This document shows positions 1 through 7,925 of a stretch of 16,087 bases of DNA, piece after piece (the stretch's first letter is position 1; each line of letters begins with the position of its first letter). Origin of the DNA: an uncultured Flavonifractor sp. (lineage in GTDB: Bacteria; Bacillota; Clostridia; Oscillospirales; Oscillospiraceae); the NCBI GenBank assembly GCA_910585415.1, contig CAJUDT010000058.1, positions 1 through 16,087 on the forward strand, in the 5' to 3' direction. Below the pieces are notes generated by a model. That model was not told the DNA's origin. It did not search any database and saw only the letters and a list, made by a program, of their open reading frames with translations. A program made the translations under genes and the position numbers.

Positions 1-21
1 AGAAAACCGTCAGGGTTTTCT
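1..21. terminator. Small hairpin at the window edge
   Basis: An 8-bp inverted repeat (AGAAAACC at 1-8, GGTTTTCT at 14-21) encloses the 5-nt loop GTCAG and is followed on the plus strand by TT. It looks like an intrinsic-terminator stem, but the gene it belongs to is outside the window. Confidence 0.4.
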
Positions 22-37
22 TTCGCGTCGGAATCAC

Positions 38-74
38 AAAATTTCGGAACTTGTGAAACAAGTTCCGAAATTTT
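38..74. terminator. Bidirectional terminator-like hairpin downstream of secG
   Basis: A perfect 16-bp inverted repeat (38-53 and 59-74) has a 5-nt loop. Its outer ends are A4/T4, so on either strand the stem closes with a short U run. It lies about 70 bp beyond the secG stop, read on the minus strand, and is the best candidate for the secG transcript end. Confidence 0.6.
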
Positions 75-76
75 CC

Positions 77-119
77 CCAGCTTGGCGGGAAAGTCCGCAG
101 GACTTTTTCGACAAGCTGG
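77..119. repeat. Compound hairpin between secG and its terminator
   Basis: An outer 8-bp pair (CCAGCTTG at 77-84, CAAGCTGG at 112-119) surrounds an inner perfect 7-bp stem (AAAGTCC at 90-96, GGACTTT at 100-106) with loop GCA. The two stems are separated by 5-nt internal loops on each side. It sits directly between the secG stop and the 38-74 hairpin. It could be a 3'-end stabiliser or a copy of a dispersed repeat. Confidence 0.5.
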
Positions 120-143
120 AGGACGCGTTCTTTTTGTTTCCGC

Positions 144-380
144 TCAGATCAGGCAGATGACAAAGGTGACCACCATAAATCCGATGGCGACCCATTTGGT
201 CATCTTGGCCAGCTTGGAGTCCCAGCTCTTGGCCTTGTTTTTGGCAAGGAAGGTGTCCGCGCCGCCGGCGATGGCGCCGGACAGGCCCGCGCTCTTGCCG
301 GACTGGAGCAGCACAACGGCCACCAGGAAAATGGCGGCTGCCACGTCGACAATACTCAGAATCAGCTTGGGGATTTCCAC
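144..380 (-). CDS. secG: Preprotein translocase subunit SecG
   Basis: SecG is the small accessory membrane subunit of the SecYEG translocon. The 78-aa product has the usual SecG size and layout: an N-terminal hydrophobic helix (about residues 2-25), a polar loop containing LLQSGKSAGLSGAIAGG (the glycine/serine-rich QSGKSxGL signature of Firmicute SecG), and a second hydrophobic helix at the C terminus (WVAIGFMVVTFVICLI). I chose the GTG at 378-380 because GAAAGG lies 10 nt upstream and a sigma-A promoter (466-494) would overlap any longer form. The in-frame ATG at 494 is inside that promoter. The gene is monocistronic as far as the window shows; a partner such as rnr, common next to secG in Firmicutes, would be off the left edge. 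Confidence 0.92.
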   Translation of the reverse strand: MEIPKLILSIVDVAAAIFLVAVVLLQSGKSAGLSGAIAGGADTFLAKNKAKSWDSKLAKMTKWVAIGFMVVTFVICLI

Positions 381-465
381 AATACATCGTCCTTTCGGCC
401 CCGAAGGGCGGTATCCTTCTATTTTGGGGCGCAGTACCACCCGCGCCGCGTCAAACGTGAACTTT

Positions 466-494
466 ACTATAGCACAAGGCTGTGAAAAATGCAA
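466..494 (-). promoter_or_regulatory. Sigma-A promoter of secG
   Basis: On the minus strand TTGCAT (494-489) and TATAGT (471-466) are separated by 17 bp, and the -10 is preceded by TGC (extended -10). The predicted start is near 459, giving a leader of about 80 nt before the GTG. Confidence 0.7.
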
Positions 495-534
495 GCCTTT
501 CTCCCAAGGAATTTCAGAACCTGCGGCAAAATCC

Positions 535-574
535 GCCCCAAAACCGCCCCGGCAGAGGGGAGCTGTTTTGGGGC
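535..574. terminator. Hairpin between the divergent secG and HAAS promoters
   Basis: GCCCCAAAAC (535-544) pairs with GTTTTGGGGC (565-574). Inside it CCCC (547-550) pairs with GGGG (557-560). On the plus strand it is followed by AAATATTTTTAA, a weak U run. No plus-strand gene lies upstream to be terminated, so it may instead insulate the two divergent promoters or end a small transcript. Confidence 0.5.
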
Positions 575-620
575 AAATATTTTTAATCGGATTTTAAGGG
601 TTTTTACAGGGATACTTTCC

Positions 621-649
621 TTGTCTTTTCACCGGCCCAAGGCTATAAT
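621..649 (+). promoter_or_regulatory. Sigma-A promoter of the HAAS-DUF4097 pair
   Basis: TTGTCT (621-626) and a consensus TATAAT (644-649) are spaced by 17 bp. The predicted start is near 656, about 40 nt before the first ATG. Confidence 0.75.
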
Positions 650-696
650 CGAAACCATCAAGGGGCGCGGCCCCACAGAGAAAGGGCGGGCATCGT

Positions 697-1287
697 ATGG
701 AAAAGCAGGAATATATGGCGCAGCTTCGCGCTCTGCTGACCGGGCGGATGGCCCCGGCGGAGCTGGAGCGTGTTACGGCCTACTATGAGGAATACTTTGA
801 CGAGGCGGGCCCCCAGGGGGCCCAGCGGGTGGCGGAGGAGCTGGGCGCCCCGGCGGAGCTGGTCCAAAATATTATGGGCCGGAACCGGGTCCAGGGCGGA
901 CCGCCGCCGGTCCGGGAGAAGCGGGGTATCGGGGGACTGTGGACGGCGGTCCTGGCCCTGTGCGCCGCCCCCATTGCCCTGCCGCTGCTGGCCGCAGGTC
1001 TGGCGGTTGTGGCGTGCCTGGCGGTGGCGGCGCTGTGTCTGGTGCTGGGGGTGTGTCTGGCAGGAGGCGCCTGCGTGGCGGTGGGCGTCTATGTGGGTGT
1101 CCACAGCTTTACCCTCCTGTTCAGCGGGGGTATGAGTACCCTGATGTTTTATTCCGGTGTGGGTATGCTCACGGCGGGAATCGGGCTGCTGCTGATTGCC
1201 GGAGGGGTCATCCTGGCGGGGCTGTGCTGCCGGGGGATTGCCGCCCTGATTCGGCGGAGCATCGGCGGGAAGGAGGTACGGGCATGA
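697..1287 (+). CDS. HAAS/DUF1700 domain membrane protein
   Basis: The 196-aa product begins with a helical HAAS (DUF1700) domain at about residues 1-65; the signature runs ERVTAYYEEYFDEAG then QRVAEELGAPAELVQNIMG. After a short basic/proline linker, a long hydrophobic part (about 78-190) has four or so transmembrane segments rich in Ala, Val, Gly and Cys. In Firmicutes such proteins are usually encoded next to PadR-family repressors and DUF4097 proteins and are thought to act in envelope or signalling functions; the exact role is unknown. AAAGGG lies 9-10 nt upstream of the ATG. Its stop overlaps the ATG of the next gene (ATGA), so the two are translationally coupled. No PadR gene is present before it, unlike many related loci. 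Confidence 0.85.
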   Translation: MEKQEYMAQLRALLTGRMAPAELERVTAYYEEYFDEAGPQGAQRVAEELGAPAELVQNIMGRNRVQGGPPPVREKRGIGGLWTAVLALCAAPIALPLLAAGLAVVACLAVAALCLVLGVCLAGGACVAVGVYVGVHSFTLLFSGGMSTLMFYSGVGMLTAGIGLLLIAGGVILAGLCCRGIAALIRRSIGGKEVRA

Positions 1288-2222
1288 ATAAACTCAATCG
1301 AGTCCTTCTGGGCGCGGGGGCCTTTCTGGTGATGTCCGGAGGCCTGCTGGCTCTGACCGGCTGGGCCACCGGGGCCGATACCGAGGCCATGCGTGAGGTC
1401 AGCTTCTTCGGTTCCTCCGGCAGGAGGACGGACACCTCCATAGAGTCCGCCACGGATTTGGGGATGGGCCAGGGATTTCAGGAGGGCATAGACCTGGAGC
1501 CCTTTTCCAAGCTGGATGTTGACATTGACCTGGGGGATATCTATATTCAGACCGGAGACAGCTATGACGTGGTTCTGGACTGGAGCGGGGACCACTACCA
1601 GCTCACCTACGAGCTGGAGGGGGACACCCTCAAGGTCCGCAGCAGCGGCGGTGTCAACTCGAATCTGGCCAAACATCAGGCCACCGTGTATGTCTACCTG
1701 CCCCAGGACGCCGCGCTGACGGAGCTGAAGGCCCACGCCGCGTTGGGGAACCTTGAGGTATCCGATGTGACCGTCCAGAAGGCGGAGCTGTCCGGTGACT
1801 TGGGGGATATCAACGGGTACGGCCTTACCGCCGGGGAGCTTACGGTGCAGTGTTCCCTGGGGGGCATCTTCCTGGCGGACGGCTCCGCAGACACGGCGGA
1901 GATTACCAACAACATGGGAGACATTGAAGTGGTGGAATGTGACACAGCCAGCGCCCTGACCGTGCGGGCCGACCTGGGCAGTGTGGACTTGCAGGGGGAT
2001 TTTCGGGGCGAGGTGGATGTAACGAGCAGCATGGGCGGGATAACCCTCAACCTGGCGGAGCCGGAGAGCGCCTACAGCTATGACCTGGAGGTTGACATGG
2101 GCGAGCTGTACATCAACGGCGCGTCGTCCCGCAAAAGCGCCAGCGGCTCCGGCTCCCCCCACACACTGACGGCGGAGGCCGATATGGGCGACATCAATCT
2201 GTGGTTTGACGAGGTGGACTAG
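1284..2222 (+). CDS. DUF4097 family (beta-helix, putative adhesin-like) membrane-anchored protein
   Basis: The 312-aa protein has one N-terminal hydrophobic segment (about residues 6-28, LLGAGAFLVMSGGLLALTGW), which is an uncleaved anchor or signal. The rest is an extracytoplasmic domain of repeated short beta strands. Recurrent LGDI, MGDI, LGGI, LGSV and MGGI turns spaced every 20-25 residues from about residue 85 to the C terminus are typical of the DUF4097/DUF4098 beta-helix. AAGGAGG (1270-1276) sits 7 nt before the ATG at 1284, which overlaps the HAAS stop codon. A longer in-frame reading from 939 is rejected because it runs antiparallel in frame through the HAAS gene. Its function is not established; pairing with HAAS suggests a cell-envelope module. 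Its stop lies one base from the spoIIR stop. Confidence 0.85.
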   Translation: MNKLNRVLLGAGAFLVMSGGLLALTGWATGADTEAMREVSFFGSSGRRTDTSIESATDLGMGQGFQEGIDLEPFSKLDVDIDLGDIYIQTGDSYDVVLDWSGDHYQLTYELEGDTLKVRSSGGVNSNLAKHQATVYVYLPQDAALTELKAHAALGNLEVSDVTVQKAELSGDLGDINGYGLTAGELTVQCSLGGIFLADGSADTAEITNNMGDIEVVECDTASALTVRADLGSVDLQGDFRGEVDVTSSMGGITLNLAEPESAYSYDLEVDMGELYINGASSRKSASGSGSPHTLTAEADMGDINLWFDEVD

Positions 2223-2223
2223 T

Positions 2224-2862
2224 TCACCCCTCCGCCCAGGCGCGGAAGGCCTCCCAGAGCTCCATGGCCTTGAACTTGACCACATAGCCCTCGTCCTCGC
2301 CGGAAATCAGGGCCAGCTGGTCCTGGGTAAAGCCGGCCCCGGCGGCAGTCTCGGCGGCGGTTTCGCTGACCGAACCCAGGCAGAGGGGGGGAAACACCAC
2401 GCACCACCAGTTGCGCCCCGCGCCCGCGCCAATGACCACCCGCAGGGCGGTATATTGTCCGGCGGGCAGGGAGAAATCGGTGTATTCCTTGGTAGGGAAC
2501 CACACCCCGTCCTCCAGGGAGGCGGTAACCGGGTAGGCGTACCCCTCGTTCCCGACGGCCTCCGCTCCGGCGGCGGCCAGGGCGGGAAGGGCTTCCTCCA
2601 GAGCGGCGCGGGCTTCCTCCAGGGTGGCGCCGGAGGCAATCAAATCCCCGGCTTCCTCCAGAATGCGGTCCCGGACCTGCAATTTCAGCGCCTGGTCCTC
2701 CGGGCTGTCCGAATTGGCAATCACATGCAGGCGGATGACCTTGTCCGCCAGGGCGGCCTGCTGTCCGTCCAGCCATACCCCAAGCAGAGCCGCCAGCGCC
2801 AGCCCCAGCAACAGCGCCAGCTCCCACCGGCGCAGGGAATTGTGTTTCTCCATGAGTTTCAT
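2224..2862 (-). CDS. spoIIR: Stage II sporulation protein R
   Basis: SpoIIR is the forespore-made secreted signal that triggers SpoIIGA to process pro-sigma-E in the mother cell. The 212-aa product has an N-terminal hydrophobic export segment (about residues 13-31, LALLLGLALAALLG) followed by the family signature VIRLHVIANSDSPEDQALKLQVRD, here at about residues 42-65. The conserved C-terminal half follows, with FTDFSLPAGQY-type and WWCVVFPPLC motifs; the latter is highly characteristic. I chose the ATG at 2862 because GGTGA lies 5 nt upstream. The ATG at 2874 (four residues earlier) is possible but has no SD. The gene is convergent with the DUF4097 gene. It marks the genome as belonging to an endospore-forming lineage. 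Confidence 0.93.
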   Translation of the reverse strand: MKLMEKHNSLRRWELALLLGLALAALLGVWLDGQQAALADKVIRLHVIANSDSPEDQALKLQVRDRILEEAGDLIASGATLEEARAALEEALPALAAAGAEAVGNEGYAYPVTASLEDGVWFPTKEYTDFSLPAGQYTALRVVIGAGAGRNWWCVVFPPLCLGSVSETAAETAAGAGFTQDQLALISGEDEGYVVKFKAMELWEAFRAWAEG

Positions 2863-2894
2863 TCGATTCACCATCCATATGTAATGTGTGCCTA

Positions 2895-2925
2895 CAGTAT
2901 GGACAAAGCCCTCTGTCCTTAAACA
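2895..2925 (-). promoter_or_regulatory. Possible forespore-sigma promoter of spoIIR
   Basis: On the minus strand TGTTTA (2925-2920) and CATACTG (2901-2895) are spaced by 18 bp. CATACT-A is the -10 of sigma-F/sigma-G promoters, and spoIIR is a sigma-F gene in Bacillus. The -35 match is only partial and the element overlaps the 2905-2942 hairpin, so this is tentative. Confidence 0.35.
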
Positions 2926-2942
2926 GGGGGCTTTCTTTTTTC
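2905..2942 (+). terminator. Intrinsic terminator without an obvious upstream gene
   Basis: AAAGCCCTCTG (2905-2915) pairs with CAGGGGGCTTT (2924-2934) with one G-U pair, and is followed by a U-rich run CTTTTTTTC. On the plus strand this is a good terminator, but the only upstream sequence is the spoIIR gene on the opposite strand. It may end a small antisense RNA or insulate the DUF378 gene. Confidence 0.55.
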
Positions 2943-3042
2943 GGACCGATTCTCCGGCAAATTTGAAAAATTTTTTAGTATGAACTGCGGAAAAGCTGGG
3001 GATACTGCTCTCGTAACTCGATTGGAGGAGGAAGCACATCCC

Positions 3043-3255
3043 ATGATTATGGATAAAATTGCCCTTGTGCTGGCGATTATCGGCGGACTGAATTGGGGCA
3101 GCATTGGTATTTTCGGCTTTGATTTCGTGGCCTTTGCCTTTGGCGGTCAGACCGGAGCCATCAGCCGGGTGGTCTATACCCTGGTTGGCCTCTCGGCCAT
3201 CTGGTGTATCTCCCTGCTGTTCCGCGACCATGACACCATCGACGAGCGGGCCTAG
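3043..3255 (+). CDS. DUF378 family small membrane protein
   Basis: The 70-aa product has two hydrophobic segments: residues 4-23, with the family signature IGGLNWGSIGIFGFDFVA, and residues 45-62 (VVYTLVGLSAIWCISLLF). DUF378 proteins are about 60-80 aa, have two membrane helices and have no known function. GGAGGAGG (3024-3031) lies 11 nt before the ATG at 3043, favouring it over the ATG two codons later. No convincing promoter was found in the AT-rich 50 bp upstream. The transcript ends at the 3310-3347 hairpin. Confidence 0.88.
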   Translation: MIMDKIALVLAIIGGLNWGSIGIFGFDFVAFAFGGQTGAISRVVYTLVGLSAIWCISLLFRDHDTIDERA

Positions 3256-3309
3256 TTGCCTGCTTTGGCGTATCAATACGGCTCCGCCTCTGGGCGTGAA
3301 CCGGGCTGC

Positions 3310-3360
3310 GTCAAGCCTCCGCTGAAATGATTTGGCGGGGGCTTGACATTTTCTTTTCTC
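3310..3360 (+). terminator. Terminator of the DUF378 gene, overlapping the csoR -35
   Basis: A 13-bp stem with one G-U pair (3310-3322 with 3335-3347) and a 12-nt loop is followed by ATTTTCTTTT. The last bases of the right arm (TTGAC) are also the first five bases of the csoR -35 hexamer. Confidence 0.75.
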
Positions 3361-3371
3361 TGCCTTATACT
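3343..3371 (+). promoter_or_regulatory. Sigma-A promoter of the csoR-copA operon
   Basis: A consensus TTGACA (3343-3348) and TATACT (3366-3371) have the optimal 17-bp spacing. The predicted start near 3378 falls inside the palindrome that follows. Confidence 0.85.
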
Positions 3372-3388
3372 ACACCCCAGGGGGGTGT
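3372..3388. promoter_or_regulatory. Predicted CsoR operator
   Basis: The 7-3-7 inverted repeat ACACCCC-AGG-GGGGTGT directly abuts the -10 and covers the transcription start. CsoR operators in Firmicutes and Actinobacteria are GC-rich dyads of this TACCCC/GGGGTA type placed at the operon's own promoter. Repression by apo-CsoR and release by Cu(I) is the expected mode. The G-run also supplies the SD for csoR. Confidence 0.75.
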
Positions 3389-3394
3389 CAGACC

Positions 3395-3658
3395 ATGATG
3401 GCCGACAAGAGCAAAATCCTCCGCCTGCTGAAAACCGCCCGGGGTCAGATGGACGGGATTCTCAAAATGGTGGAGGAGGACCGGTACTGTATCGACGTAT
3501 CCCAGCAGGTGATGGCCACCGGGGCCATTCTCAGCCGGGTCAACCGGGAGATTTTAGAGGCGCATCTCCGCCACTGCGTCCAGGAGGCCGCCAGCGCCTC
3601 CGAGCGGGAGGAAAAAATTGACGAGTTCGTCCGCGCTCTGGAGCGGATATTGAAATAG
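3395..3658 (+). CDS. csoR: Copper-sensing transcriptional repressor CsoR
   Basis: The 87-aa all-helical protein is of the CsoR/RcnR (DUF156) family. The Cu(I) ligands are seen as Cys32, His57 and Cys61; their spacing (25 and 4 residues) equals that of the Mycobacterium tuberculosis protein (C36, H61, C65). The second-shell residues Tyr31 and Glu77 also correspond to its Y35 and E81, which points to copper rather than nickel or formaldehyde sensing. The family start KSKILRLLKTARGQMDGI is present (about residues 5-22). The ATG at 3395 is taken because the G-run of the operator lies 7-9 nt upstream; Met2 is an alternative. It is the first gene of the copper operon, with copA 39 bp downstream, and it is expected to be autoregulated through 3372-3388. 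Confidence 0.93.
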   Translation: MMADKSKILRLLKTARGQMDGILKMVEEDRYCIDVSQQVMATGAILSRVNREILEAHLRHCVQEAASASEREEKIDEFVRALERILK

Positions 3659-3697
3659 AAACTGCTTACCGGCAGTTCCGAAAAATGTGGTGATTGG

Positions 3698-6232
<2,535 letters not shown>

Positions 6233-6239
6233 ACGGCGT

Positions 6240-6292
6240 AAGCCGGGCGGACCACAGAGCGGGTCCGCCCGGCTTGTATTTCGGGTATTTTT
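6240..6292 (+). terminator. Terminator of the copper operon
   Basis: A perfect 14-bp GC-rich stem (6240-6253 with 6262-6275) with an 8-nt loop starts 7 nt after the copA stop. It is followed by the U-rich GTATTTCGGGTATTTTT. On the minus strand it has no U run. Confidence 0.8.
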
Positions 6293-6303
6293 GTGGGAAA
6301 TGC

Positions 6304-6332
6304 TTGCAATTCTTCGATAGATGGAGTAAAAT
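6304..6332 (+). promoter_or_regulatory. Sigma-A promoter for a structured leader or ncRNA
   Basis: TTGCAA (6304-6309) and TAAAAT (6327-6332) are spaced by 17 bp. The predicted start at about G6339 leads into the hairpins at 6358-6438. It is the only convincing plus-strand promoter ahead of the SLH-protein gene. Confidence 0.55.
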
Positions 6333-6441
6333 CGTCTTGGAAACATGAATTGCGGCAGGCCGTGGAGCGCCGCAAACACTCCACGGCCCTGTACGAGTGA
6401 ATCCGGCACTCAGCACAGCAACTTGGTTGCACCACAGGCCT

Positions 6442-6470
6442 ATTATACCCATTTTCTCCTTTCGTTTCAA
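6442..6470 (-). promoter_or_regulatory. Opposing consensus promoter inside the structured region
   Basis: On the minus strand TTGAAA (6470-6465) and TATAAT (6447-6442) have 17-bp spacing. It would start near 6435 and produce an RNA antisense to the plus-strand leader, running towards the copper-operon terminator. No coding gene follows on that strand. Confidence 0.5.
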
Positions 6471-6498
6471 GGGGCGGGCTGTGCGCGCAGATAACTCC

Positions 6499-6541
6499 AG
6501 GCGGTGTTGAGTCAGAAAACTCGACACCGCCTTTTGTGTTT
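6499..6541 (+). terminator. Intrinsic terminator ahead of the SLH-protein gene
   Basis: AGGCGGTGTTGAGT (6499-6512) pairs over 14 bp, with one G-U, with 6519-6532 around a 6-nt loop, followed by TTTGTGTTT. It lies about 90 bp before the SLH gene start and does not follow any recognised gene. Confidence 0.7.
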
Positions 6542-6555
6542 CCAACGGAATCCGT

Positions 6556-6585
6556 GTTGGGCAGGGGAGGACCGCTTCTCCCCGC
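6556..6585 (+). repeat. GC-rich hairpin in the SLH-gene leader
   Basis: Between the terminator and the SLH gene the leader contains GGC-A-GGGGAG pairing with CTCCCC-GCC around an 8-nt loop. It would form a strong stem some 45-50 nt before the start codon and may affect translation or transcript stability. End positions are approximate. Confidence 0.45.
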
Positions 6586-6631
6586 CCAGCCGGGACCGTT
6601 GGAGCTCCACACAAGAAAAAGGAGGATGTAC

Positions 6632-7753
6632 ATGAAAACGCGAATACTTTCCCTGGCCTTGGCCCTGGCGGTGTGCCTGGGGCTGATGGTCCCCGCCCAG
6701 GCGGCCACAAGAGGGGGCGCCGTCACCGTCTACGGTATGACTATCAGCGACTATTACGTCACGGACATCTATCCGTATCCAGCTTATGAGGATTATGGTG
6801 AGCCGAGCCCAGAGCGGGAGTATGAGTACTACCTGGGAGAAATCCCCTATGGGGACGGTCTGTGGTCCTTCCTGCTTCCCATGGATGCCACAGTCACCTT
6901 CAACAATTCCAATTACTCGATTACGGGCCTCACCCTGGATGAGCTGGACGCCTCCAACCCGGAGTGGGAGTGGATGGGGCTGGAGGGCACCGGCACGAAG
7001 CTCTACGCGGAGGGCTATGTCGATTATAAGGACTACACCAAGGACAGCGGCGGCGCCCAGTGGGATTACGCCCGGTTCCAGGAGGAATTTCCCGGCTTCG
7101 ATTATTTGTACTGCGACAACGAGGACCAGTTCATCCGCATCATGTTTGTAGATGAGGCCACCCTTTTTGCCCCCAACGCCTCCACGCTTTCTGATTCCGC
7201 GCCCGGTACCCCCGCCCCCAGCTCCGGCAATACCGTGGGCGGCTTCTCCGACGTGAAAGAGGGGGACTTTTTCGCCGAGCCGGTCCTGTGGGCGGTGGAC
7301 AAGGGCGTCACCACCGGCACCGGGGACGGGAGCACCTTCTCACCGGAGAACACCTGCTCGGTCAGCGAGATTATCACCTTCCTGTGGCGGGCCAAGAACG
7401 CCCCGGCTCCCACCATTGCCAACCCCTACACAGACGGCTCCGCCGACGGCTGGTTCCAGGATGCCGCCGTGTGGGCCTATGAAAACGGCCTGACCGCCGA
7501 CGGGGCCTTCCCCGCCGGTGAGCCCTGCACCCGGGCCATGGTGGTCACGTACCTGTGGAAGCTGGCGGGCTCCCCCGCCGCCTCCGGGAGTGAGTTCAGC
7601 GACGTGTCCGCAGACGCTCCCTATGCCCAAGCGGTGGCCTGGGCGGTGTCCGAGGGCATTACCACCGGCACCGGAGACGGGACTGCCTTCTCTCCGGACA
7701 AGACCTGCACCCGGGGGGAAATCGTCACCTTCCTGTTCCGGGCGTTAGCCTGA
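6632..7753 (+). CDS. Secreted protein with three S-layer homology domains
   Basis: The 373-aa protein has a clear Sec signal peptide (MKTRILSLALALAVCLG..., predicted cleavage after AQA at residue 24). Residues 25-190 form a Tyr/Asp/Glu-rich domain I do not recognise, followed by a Ser/Pro-rich linker. Three SLH domains make up the C-terminal half: about 204-260 (GFSDVKEGDFF ... SVSEIITFLWRA), 264-312 (NPYTDGSADGWF ... TRAMVVTYLWKLAG) and 321-373 (EFSDVSADAPY ... TRGEIVTFLFRALA). SLH domains attach proteins to secondary wall polymers. AAAAGGAGG (6617-6625) lies 6 nt before the ATG at 6632; the ATG at 6626 is too close to it. The protein is probably displayed on the surface; its ligand or activity is unknown. 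Confidence 0.9.
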   Translation: MKTRILSLALALAVCLGLMVPAQAATRGGAVTVYGMTISDYYVTDIYPYPAYEDYGEPSPEREYEYYLGEIPYGDGLWSFLLPMDATVTFNNSNYSITGLTLDELDASNPEWEWMGLEGTGTKLYAEGYVDYKDYTKDSGGAQWDYARFQEEFPGFDYLYCDNEDQFIRIMFVDEATLFAPNASTLSDSAPGTPAPSSGNTVGGFSDVKEGDFFAEPVLWAVDKGVTTGTGDGSTFSPENTCSVSEIITFLWRAKNAPAPTIANPYTDGSADGWFQDAAVWAYENGLTADGAFPAGEPCTRAMVVTYLWKLAGSPAASGSEFSDVSADAPYAQAVAWAVSEGITTGTGDGTAFSPDKTCTRGEIVTFLFRALA

Positions 7754-7766
7754 CGCAGGCAGCACA

Positions 7767-7806
7767 CAGCCCCCGCCGTTGCACACACGGCGGGGGCTGG
7801 TTTTCG
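7767..7806 (+). terminator. Terminator of the SLH-protein gene
   Basis: A 12-bp GC-rich stem (7767-7778 with 7788-7799), 9-nt loop, followed by GTTTTCGTTCC; it starts 14 nt after the stop codon. Confidence 0.8.
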
Positions 7807-7899
7807 TTCCTGTAGGATTTTCGTGAAGGGAATTTACCGTTACCGGGCAATGAGGCCAAAGAGGGCAAGCGCCCGGAAGCGGGAACAAAGTTCTTTTTG

Positions 7900-7925
7900 G
7901 TTCTTTTTCTTTCAAGAAAAAGAAC
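7900..7925. repeat. Hairpin overlapping the 3' end of the activase gene
   Basis: GTTCTTTTTCTT (7900-7911) is the reverse complement of 7914-7925. On the minus strand the hairpin covers the last four sense codons and the stop codon of the activase gene. Two further TTCTTTTTGG/GAACAAAG segments next to it (7886-7900) give a second weaker pairing. It may act as terminator or be the end of a dispersed intergenic repeat. Confidence 0.6.

Larger units (their letters stand above)
6339..6541 (+). ncRNA. Candidate structured RNA or attenuating leader (about 200 nt)
   Basis: From the promoter at 6304 a transcript would contain a 10-bp hairpin (6358-6367 with 6379-6388). A probable three-way junction follows: closing pair 6388-6392 with 6434-6438, arms 6395-6399/6407-6411 and 6418-6422/6426-6430. 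The transcript then reaches the strong terminator at 6499-6536. The region has no SD-led gene; a 49-codon frame (6345-6494) exists but lacks an SD. I do not recognise a known RNA family. It may be a free sRNA, or a leader that controls readthrough into the SLH gene, since no promoter is evident between the terminator and that gene. Confidence 0.4.

Noticed and set aside
381..494. N-terminal extension of SecG to the ATG at 494
   Set aside because: The extension covers the secG promoter and lacks SecG similarity; GTG at 380 with GAAAGG fits.
2206..2922. Plus-strand 238-codon open frame over spoIIR
   Set aside because: It is antisense to the well-supported spoIIR gene, has no SD and a Gly/Gln-rich low-information product; open frames opposite GC-rich genes are expected.
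6345..6494. 49-codon frame inside the candidate structured RNA
   Set aside because: There is no SD, the start is 6 nt after the predicted transcript start and the product has no features; kept only as a note on a possible leader peptide.
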